A DNA stretch of 64,000 nucleotides, from the NCBI GenBank assembly GCA_027625915.1, contig JANTQA010000072.1, forward strand, positions 62,001 through 126,000, written 5' to 3'. Below the pieces are notes generated by a model. The model was not told where the DNA came from. It saw nothing but the letters and a program-made list of their open reading frames with translations, and made no database searches. Position 1 is the first letter of the stretch. Every line of letters starts with the position of its first letter. Made by a program: the position numbers and the translations under genes. The DNA comes from Anaeramoeba flamelloides. Lineage: Eukaryota > Metamonada > Anaeramoebidae. Below are positions 56,600 through 64,000 of this stretch, in pieces.

Positions 56600-57424
56600 C
56601 TGTCAAATCTAAAACCCGGAAATTTCTGAAACCCGGTAATTCCATTTTTCTGATCAATTGTAAATATTAGTAAAAAGTCAAAAATATACTCCCATTTTAC
56701 AGACAAATAACCCAATTGCCCAGCAACTTATAACCTTTCCAATTTAGGTATTAGTTAAATATTCTGAATCCATCATTTTTAACTCTTTGGTGAATTCAGA
56801 AATCAAAAAAATCCAAAATTTGTAAAATTAATTGAGAACATTACTGAAAATTGAAAATCAAATTTATTGCGATTTTCCCTTTAGATAAATTCTAAATTTA
56901 TTAGGAATCATCTTTATAAGAATTATTTTGTTACATCATTTATGAAATAAGAGTTTTATTTACTTTATATCTTTCTTTTAATAATTTTTTTCAAAATTTT
57001 AAATTTCTATTGGGAACCTTAGAGGATTTATTTTTTGACAAAATGGTTTTCATAATTTCATGAAAATTTACAATAATCAAACATCTCTCTCAAATTCAAA
57101 TTCTTTCAAATATTTTAAAAAGTATGAAAATGTTTTTTTATTTCAAAATTTAAAATCAAAAGTGGATTTTCATTTTCAGTAATGTTCTCAATTAATTTTA
57201 CAAATTTTGGATTTTTTTTGATTTCTGAATTCACCAAAGAGTTAAAAATGATGGATTCAGAATATTTAACTAATACCTAAATTGGAAAGGTTATAAGTTG
57301 CTGGGTAATTGGGTTATTTGTCTGTAAAATGGGAGTATATTTTTGACTTTTTACTAATATTTACAATTGATCGGAAAAATGGAATTACCGGGTTTCAGAA
57401 ATTTCCGGGTTTTAGATTTGACTG
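56600..57424. mobile_element. Foldback element with nearly identical arms of about 250 bp
   Basis: The segment 56600-56852 and the reverse complement of 57171-57424 agree almost base for base, differing at only a handful of positions, from the outer GTCAAATCTAAAACCCGG to the inner AACATTACTGAAAAT. The unique centre is about 320 bp and has no coding capacity. The near identity of the arms implies a recent origin or ongoing gene conversion. Confidence 0.9.
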
Positions 57425-57645
57425 TGATCTGTCCAATATTTTTTAATAAAATGAATTAATTCAAAAACACTATGAACTTATTCGGAGATTAGAAAAACAA
57501 TTTGTTCCCTGGATAAAAGAAATCTTAGATCAGAAGAATAAATAATTTTATTTTTTAGAAAACTTTTCTTAAAAATATATCAACGGCAACGAAAGCAAAA
57601 GTAGTTTTTTCTTTTTACTTAATTCCTGTTCCAAATTCAAAATCC

Positions 57646-58914
57646 TTATTTTTTTAATTTTTTAAGAGCGCCGCTTTGAATTTCTTTTGTTGTAAAAACA
57701 CCAACATCAAGCACAATTCCGGAAACGGTTTCAATTGGGGTGACATCAAAAGCGGGGTTATAGCAATTACAGTCTGGAGCCCAAATATAATCTCTTACGC
57801 CTCTGACTTCCTTTGGTTCTCGTTGTTCGATCTCAATCTGGTCGCCAGACTCGCACTCAAAATCAATTGTGGAAACAGGGGCAACAGAATACATTGGCAC
57901 ATTATGTAACTTGGCAGCAATTGCAACAGAATATGTCCCTATTTTGTTTGCAAAGTCGCCATTCGTTGCAATTCGATCTGCACCCAAAAAGACCTTATCG
58001 ATTTTGCCTTTACGCATTAAAGACGCTGCCATGTTGTCACAAATAAGCGTAAATGGGATTTTGTTTTTCGCAAGCTCCCATGCAGTCAAGCGTCCACCTT
58101 GCAATAACGGCCTGGTTTCACATGCATAAACATGAATTTTCTTTCCTGATTGGTGTGCTTTGATGATAACACCAAGTGCTGTTCCTACTCCTGGTGTAGC
58201 AAGCCCTCCGCTTTTTGGTATTGGAAGAATCAGAATCAATGAATAATTGAAGAAAAAAAAAAATCAGAAATGACACAATTATTTTGATTTGAGAAAACAC
58301 TTGGTTGTTATGCACAATAACAGCAAATCAGGGTTGTTTCCTTATGTTGTTGGAATCGTGAAAACAAGAAAAAGCATTTGAAAAAAAAAGACAAGATTCT
58401 CTCGAAAAGAAGAAAAAAGTAAATAAAGAAAGATAATTTACGTGTTGCAGTAAGTAAGGATGTTGTCACCACTTTCAATTAATTTGGCGCCATGCTCCCC
58501 CATTCGCTCGCACATTTCTACTTCTTCTTTGAGAATTGCTTCTGCTTCTTTGACCAGTAGCCCCTTGACGTTTGTTTCGTCCATCTTTTCTTCATTCGTT
58601 TTCATAATGACAAGCATGCGATCGAGACATGTGAAAAGATTGACAGCCGTTGGCCTGGAAGTCTTCAAATACTCTGACCACTCCTTTAATTGCTCAAGCG
58701 AGTTTGTTTTTTCAAGCGCCAAGACACCAATCATTAAGGACGCACAAACACCAATCAAGGGTGCACCTCGCACAGATAGCCTTTTGATGATCTTGTGCAT
58801 CTTTGCTGCAGTTGTTACTTCTAACCACACTTCTTCTTGTGGGATTTTTCGTTGATCTAAAATGCTGATCTTGTTTGATTTGAGTCTTAAACAAACAGAA
58901 CTAAAATTTTCCAT
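57646..58914 (-). CDS. mtnA: S-methyl-5-thioribose-1-phosphate isomerase
   Basis: Two exons (58442-58914 and 57646-58210) give 345 residues, the usual family length. The 231-bp intron (58211-58441) starts GTAAAT, ends AAAAAG, phase 2. The enzyme converts methylthioribose 1-phosphate to methylthioribulose 1-phosphate in methionine salvage. Visible family motifs are LDQRKIP near residue 20, RGAP at 49-52, the catalytic Cys in CNTGGLATPGVGTALG (Cys156), ETRP at 189-192 and the catalytic Asp in LGADRIATNGD (Asp236), with NPAFDVTP near the C-terminus. The RGAP, Cys and Asp set separates it from the regulatory eIF2B alpha/beta/delta subunits of the same fold. The intron falls inside the active-site CNT-G motif. 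The start at 58914 is the first ATG and gives a normal N-terminus. Confidence 0.95.
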
Positions 58915-59042
58915 GTTAAAATTATTATTAAGAAAAAAAAAAAATAAAAAAAAATGAAAAAGTTGACAAGTTTTGTTGAAACGGGTTGAAGTTCGGTTGG
59001 ATGCGGGAATATGTTTGATAAGAACACAATTATATTAAGTTA

Positions 59043-59057
59043 AAAAAAAAGAAAAAA
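59043..59057 (-). terminator. Pol III T-run terminator of the tRNA gene
   Basis: A few bases after the tRNA 3' end the minus strand has a run of six T, then C, then nine T, the usual Pol III stop signal. Confidence 0.7.
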
Positions 59058-59063
59058 TAGAAA

Positions 59064-59144
59064 TGCATAGTACAGGACTCGAACCTGTGCGGATTACTCC
59101 ATTGGGACTTGAATCCAACGCCTTAACCACTCGGCCAACTATGC
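59064..59144 (-). tRNA. tRNA-Leu (anticodon CAA)
   Basis: The 81-nt sequence forms a perfect 7-bp acceptor stem (GCATAGT with ACTATGC) followed by A73, the leucine discriminator. The A box (TGGCCGAGTGGTTAAGG) and B box (GGTTCGAGTCC) are intact. The anticodon loop TTCAAGT gives CAA. The variable arm (TGGAGTAATCCGC) is long, as in type II tRNAs; A73 argues for Leu rather than Ser. The anticodon stem has an A-C mismatch at its last pair. There is no intron, which is notable because many eukaryotic tRNA-Leu(CAA) genes carry one. Confidence 0.93.
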
Positions 59145-61260
59145 TATTCAGAAAAAGCCTTTAATCTGTATTATGCTATTAGTAAAAAGACCCATTACTT
59201 TATTCTTCTTTTACATTAAAAGCTCAAACAGCGCTTTTATTTCCTCAAATAGGAAATAAAAAACTTATTACTAACGAAAAAAAACAAAGCTTACAACTTT
59301 ATAAACACCATTTAGTTATACACAACAATACCATCAAATAAATACAAATTTACCTTCAAAATATCAATCTATAATATTTATGATTCATACTAAATGAAAC
59401 TATACATTTCTATTCACAATTACTAAAAAAACAATACAATCTATTTTTATAATTTTTCTATATATCTCTTATGGTACATTATTTGTATAGATTTATCTTC
59501 GATATTATTCATACTAAAATTATTTTTTCCAGAATTCGCAGGAAAACAAAAAAATAATACTAAAATAACAAATAAAACATTGCTATCAAATACTACATAT
59601 CCAAATAGGAGAGTGTTAAGGTTTTGTGTTATTTTCCATTTACTTTTCAAAAAAGAATTATAATTCTGAAGAAATTGGATCAATAAATCAATAATTTCAA
59701 AGGGAAAATCAACACAAACAAAAAAAAATGCCAAATAGATTTTATTAAAATTTAAAAAAAAAAATGACCTAAAGAGTTTTACAAGTAAAGTTCAAATTTT
59801 AAAACAATACAAACTTGAAAAACTAACTCTAAAAATTATTTAGTATAGATTAAGAAACTGTTTTGTGTTATTAGATTTGAAATGGAAATAATGAAATTTT
59901 ACAATCAAATTTTGTTTGTATCAACTAAAGGCAAAATTATGAATATTGTTACAATCATGAAAATTTCCCATTTTATATGGAAAAGAAATTTTTGGTATGA
60001 AAATTTAACTGAGAATATAATACCTCTTTCAAGAATGTTTTTATCTATAATCACACCTAAAAACAGAGCCCTTAACTTATCTACTTAAACAAATTTTTTT
60101 AATTAATCCCATATTTTAAATTCTTCTAAAAATGAAACCTTTTTAGAACTAGTTAAACTTTATAAATCAAAATATAATTGAACGAATCTAATACTTTTTT
60201 TTCACGATAAATTTGATTTTTATTAATCTTTATTTTCTTGATCTCTATTGATTTAGAAGTTAATTAACTGTCTACATAGGAACTTTCACTTCATAACAAA
60301 AAAAAAAAAAAAAAATAGGAAAACAAGGATAAAAATGTATAAATTATGACTACTTTAGGAGTATATTCACCGAACTTTATATCATTTTCTTTCTCAGAAT
60401 ATCTTGGTAAATTGACAGGCTGGTTTTCATAAAAATATTTTTTTGAAAGAAATTGAAAAACAAATTTATTAATTATCGATCTCAGAAAGTTTAACACTTG
60501 AGACCATGGATGTATATTGTATTATAATTTGTTCTAAGCATTTTATTTTTCACATTTTTGAAAAATTAAAAAAAAAAATAAAAATATATTCAAAAAAATT
60601 TACATCTTGATATTCAAAAATTCTGAAAATTTAAAAAAGGTATCATCAAATCCATAACTTAAATATTAATATTTTATTTCTAAATTTGTTATTATAAAAA
60701 CAAGTAGATAAAAAATAGCATAATATATATATACATATATATATATGATCACAATAATTTTTTTATTATTTTTTTTCAGACTATTAATTAAATATTAGAT
60801 CAAATTATATAATTTTTATTTTATTTATATTTTTTAATTTTTTTTGTTAACTTTTCAGGAAAGAAAATTTCAATTTGATACAAAATAAAATAATAATCTA
60901 TTTAACTTTTTTTTTTTTCAATTTTATCAATATTTGCAAAACATTAGTATATGGAAATTAAATCAATTTTCTTAATTACACAAGAAATCAAATTGTTGGG
61001 GAATTTTTAAGAGACAAAATTATAACTTTTTTTATATAAAATTAAAAGACTATATGATGAAAAATTACTTAATCCTCAAGTTTCCTGGAACTTGATAACT
61101 ACCATTGACATAAAGTTCAAAAAAAAATCAATTTACATTCATTCATTATAATTAATAATAAAACATATCAGATTTTTTTAACCACTCTAGATTAGTTGAA
61201 TTGAATAAATATTGGAACTTAATTTTGTTTTTAGGATTATTTAGAAATAGAAAGTAAACT
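59145..61260. other. Gene-free stretch
   Basis: AT-rich. The open frames at 59447-59734 (minus), 59882-60088 (plus) and 60291-60497 (minus) have no recognisable domain, no splice context and background composition, and are not called as genes. Confidence 0.45.
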
Positions 61261-62130
61261 CAATTTCACACAAAGCGGCCAGCTCTAAATGAAAAATTCA
61301 GTTTATTTTTAAGAATAAAACAAACTTAGATTGTTTAGAAATATTTAAAATAATAAACTTCCTATTAGAGGCGATATTCATAACAGAAAAGCCTGGATAA
61401 ACCATAAAAATGAAAAAAAAAAAAATTAAAAAATTTTTTGGGACCCTTTCATTCGAACATCTCGTGCAAAATTCCCAATTTCTTTGGAAAATCAAAATTG
61501 TTGAAAATAAGATTTTTTACTTGTAAATTTATGAATTTTAAAAGAAATTAGAAAGCTCCACTTATCTTAATGTTAATTTGGAGTTTCAAACATTTTTTTT
61601 TTAAAATATAATTTTAAAAAAAAAAAAAAAAAAAGCGAAATACAAATAAAAAAATTAAAGAAAAACAAAAATTAATAAATAAGAAAAAAAGATTTGCAAA
61701 ATCAGAAAAATTGATTTTGATTTAAAAAAATGAAATTTTAGTTTAAGAAGAATAATGAATTAAAATACATAGAATATGTTCTATTTCTTGTATAAAACTG
61801 TGCTACTTAACTGAAAAAGATTTTAATTAATTTCTAAAAAATTTTTTGAACAAAAGTTTTTCCCTTCCAAATTAAAAAGAAAATTTCTTTAAAAAAAAGT
61901 AATATTTTATCAAAGCTTACAGACATAAGATCAAGAAATAAACTATTTTTTTATTCAATTTTTTTACCAATTTTTTGAATTTTTTTAAAATCCTTTTTTT
62001 AATTCTTAGGTTAATATAGTATACTAGGATATCTAATCGTCTGGTATTTATTAAACTATTCATATATTTAGTTTAAGAAATGGTTTTAATATTCAATTTC
62101 GTATATACTCTTGATTCAAAAATAGGTAAA
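61261..62130 (+). repeat. Dispersed repeat copy 2
   Basis: The first part (61261-61620) aligns with 19805-20160 in the same orientation. The later part (about 61920-62105) aligns with about 8360-8550, the right arm of the large palindrome (TGGTATTTATTAAACTATTC against TTGTATTTATTAAAATATC, in matching context). The repeat family is therefore longer than either single overlap suggests. Its class is unknown. Confidence 0.55.
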
Positions 62131-63060
62131 ATTTACTTACTCAATTAATTTTTTTGATACATAACCATTTTTAAAATTTTATTTAATCTAATACTTTGCC
62201 CCACTCTGAGAGGTAGATTCTAGGTTTTTTTTAATACAAAAGAATTGAGCAAAATCAATTATTTTAATCTATTCTTTAAAATTAAAAAAAACCTAACGAC
62301 AGTGGAATACTAATTATTAATCAAGGATTGTGGAATTTTTATATGTAATAGATAATCTTTCTATCGGGTTTTTACTCCTCCTATGTATTCAGCACGCGAA
62401 TAGTTTCTATTTGGCCATGAAAATGATAATAATATTTTTTATAAATATTTTAATTATTTTTCTTCTCTTTTTTTATTTGATAAATTTTCTTTAATTACTC
62501 CTGTCTCGAAATAAATAAATAATCCTTAATCTAATACTTTCCGTTTTGTTTTTCTATCCAAATCTGTTTTTGATCTAACATCTTTGAACAAAAAATCAGA
62601 TGGTCTTAACTTGATTAACCAAAATAAATTCAAATCTCCCCCATAAATTTAACCCAATATCAAATAAGTATTTTTTTTATTTATGTTTCTTAAATAAATT
62701 AACAACGGTATTATAGAATCAACACTATTTTTATGTAATAATTTTTTTCATTGACCAACTGTTCTCATCCCTATTTAAATCTTAAAATAAAATTTAATCT
62801 TATTTGGTTATTTAACTCAAAGTATAAAAAATAAAAAATACAGAAATTGTTGTAAAAAAGATAGATCAAACAAAAAATGTATTATTTAATTAATAATTTT
62901 TTATTCGAATAAAAAAAAAATTCAATTTTTCTGGCTTCTCTTAACAAAATTCGTATCTAAAGATATATTAAGAATCAATAAAAAATTTTTTTTTTTTTTT
63001 TTTATGTTTTCCAAAAAATAAAATATTATTCAATGATGGTATATTCATAATTGCCATTTA
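62131..63060. other. Gene-free stretch downstream of the SMU1-like gene
   Basis: AT-rich with no features; it holds the 3' flank of the gene to its right. Confidence 0.4.
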
Positions 63061-64000
63061 TTATTCCTTCATTTTCCAAATTTTAATAAATGAATCTTCA
63101 GAGCATGTTACAATATTATTATTTATGGGGTTAATTTGTAGATCTAAAATTTCCTTTTTGTGCAATTTAATTTTTTGGCCTATTGTTTTTTTATTTAGAT
63201 TAATATAAAACAAATAATTGTGCTCGTCGATTGCATAAATGTGTTCTTGATCCGAAGATATTGCGCATATTAAAAAATTACACGATTTTAAATGAATTCT
63301 CGGTGAATAAAACTTGAATAAAATTTCGCCGTCAAATGACATTAAATAAATCACTGGGGATCTGTTACATACCAAAATAGTTTTTTTATAATTGACAAGG
63401 TGTATGACATTATTGATTGTATTTTCTTGGAAATCAAGATTTTTAGAGATCATCAATCCCTTTTGTTCTTTATTATTTTTATTCTTCTCGCCATAATCAT
63501 CATCTTCATCGTCGTCGTCGTTATCATTATCAAAATTGCCATCATTTTCGGGGACAATTTCCATACTTTTTGTTCTTTCATTATATTTTAAATTTTCTTG
63601 AGGAATTTTGAAATTGGCTATTTCTCTTGTAGATTTTGTTTTTGATAATTTGATTCTGGAATCCGCCCCGCAACTGATTATGGTTTTATAGTTATAACTG
63701 AAACAAAAAGAATTAATAAAAGAATCATGGCTGTGGAATTCTTTTATTTTTGTACCAGATGTTAAGCCATAGCAGATTAATTTCCCTTCGTTTGTACTTA
63801 CAACAATTTTTTTTTGATCTTTCGTAAAGCGGACATTGGTTATTGCTTTTTCACCTGCAAGTTGAATGATTTTGAGACATTTGCCAGCGAGTAAATTCCA
63901 AAATTTAATTTCGCCATTGTCTGTGCAAGAAACAAAAAAACTCGAATCATCATTAAAACATAAAGTATTGATACGTGCTTGGTGCTTCATTAGAATATTC
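63061..64000 (-). CDS. SMU1: SMU1-like WD40 splicing factor, C-terminal part, cut by the window edge
   Basis: A minus-strand frame of 309 codons ends at TAA 63061-63063. It remains open through 64000 past an internal ATG at 63988-63990, so the true start lies outside. The order of WD repeats and their sequence follow the C-terminal half of SMU1: INTLCFNDDSSFFVSCTDNG with IKFWNLLAGKCLKII, then IKEFHSHDSFINSFCFS, then ILVCNRSPVIYLMSFDGEIL (human SMU1 has [20 protein letters not shown]), and an ending TCSEDSFIKIWKMKE. SMU1 works with RED in spliceosome activation in the nucleus. The N-terminal LisH-CTLH region and first WD repeats should lie beyond the right edge. An acidic low-complexity insert (DNDNDDDDEDDDYGE, about 63490-63550) interrupts the propeller where animal SMU1 has only a short loop. 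Confidence 0.85.
   Translation of the reverse strand, partial: NILMKHQARINTLCFNDDSSFFVSCTDNGEIKFWNLLAGKCLKIIQLAGEKAITNVRFTKDQKKIVVSTNEGKLICYGLTSGTKIKEFHSHDSFINSFCFSYNYKTIISCGADSRIKLSKTKSTREIANFKIPQENLKYNERTKSMEIVPENDGNFDNDNDDDDEDDDYGEKNKNNKEQKGLMISKNLDFQENTINNVIHLVNYKKTILVCNRSPVIYLMSFDGEILFKFYSPRIHLKSCNFLICAISSDQEHIYAIDEHNYLFYINLNKKTIGQKIKLHKKEILDLQINPINNNIVTCSEDSFIKIWKMKE

Noticed and set aside
57646-58914. Reading the protein as an eIF2B regulatory subunit
   Set aside because: The RGAP motif, the active-site Cys in CNTG and the Asp in GADR are all present, which is the isomerase pattern.

Overview
This window comes from a eukaryotic nuclear genome. It is extremely AT-rich, its genes are split by GT-AG introns, and it carries a Pol III-type tRNA gene, eukaryote-only proteins (ribosomal eL39, a SMU1-like splicing factor), non-LTR retrotransposon remains and many short inverted-repeat DNA elements. 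The code is standard, and every gene whose end is seen stops with TAA. Large Dickkopf-N-like cysteine-rich membrane proteins together with a TMEM144 family protein suggest a free-living amoeboid protist, for example an amoebozoan or an anaeramoebid. The lineage cannot be fixed from this window. Gene density is low: six intact protein genes, one of them cut by the right edge, plus one decayed gene and one tRNA gene in 64 kb.

Layout. 1-14 kb: no intact gene. It holds a TTAA-flanked inverted-repeat element (2565-3513), a decayed membrane-protein gene (4206-4929), a 3 kb nested palindrome (about 5.73-8.74 kb), a decayed LINE (about 9.74-10.99 kb) and a 110-bp CA microsatellite. 14.27-22.04 kb: gene B, four exons on the + strand, a one-module cysteine-rich type I membrane protein; its 4.6 kb second intron holds a LINE fragment and a MITE. 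23.5-28.4 kb: two non-coding inverted-repeat elements. 30.3-30.7 kb: eL39 in three tiny exons on the - strand, the first coding exon being only the ATG. 31-36.9 kb: two Tc1/mariner-type MITEs. 37.1-44.5 kb: gene A, four exons on the - strand, a 2,114-residue protein with seven tandem copies of the gene B module, a signal peptide, one membrane span and a basic tail. 49.5-50.6 kb: TMEM144-type transporter-like protein. 56.6-57.4 kb: foldback element with nearly identical arms of about 250 bp. 57.6-58.9 kb: methylthioribose-1-phosphate isomerase (methionine salvage). 59.1 kb: tRNA-Leu(CAA). 63.06 kb to the right edge: C-terminal part of a SMU1-like WD40 protein.

The genes are unrelated housekeeping genes plus the A/B surface-protein family. 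The most distinctive content is that family: its modules, introns that repeat at the same module position and phase, and cytoplasmic tails ending in endocytic sorting motifs. The second is a set of inverted-repeat elements, several of which share one internal 20-bp motif. I found no CRISPR, operon or prokaryote-like system.
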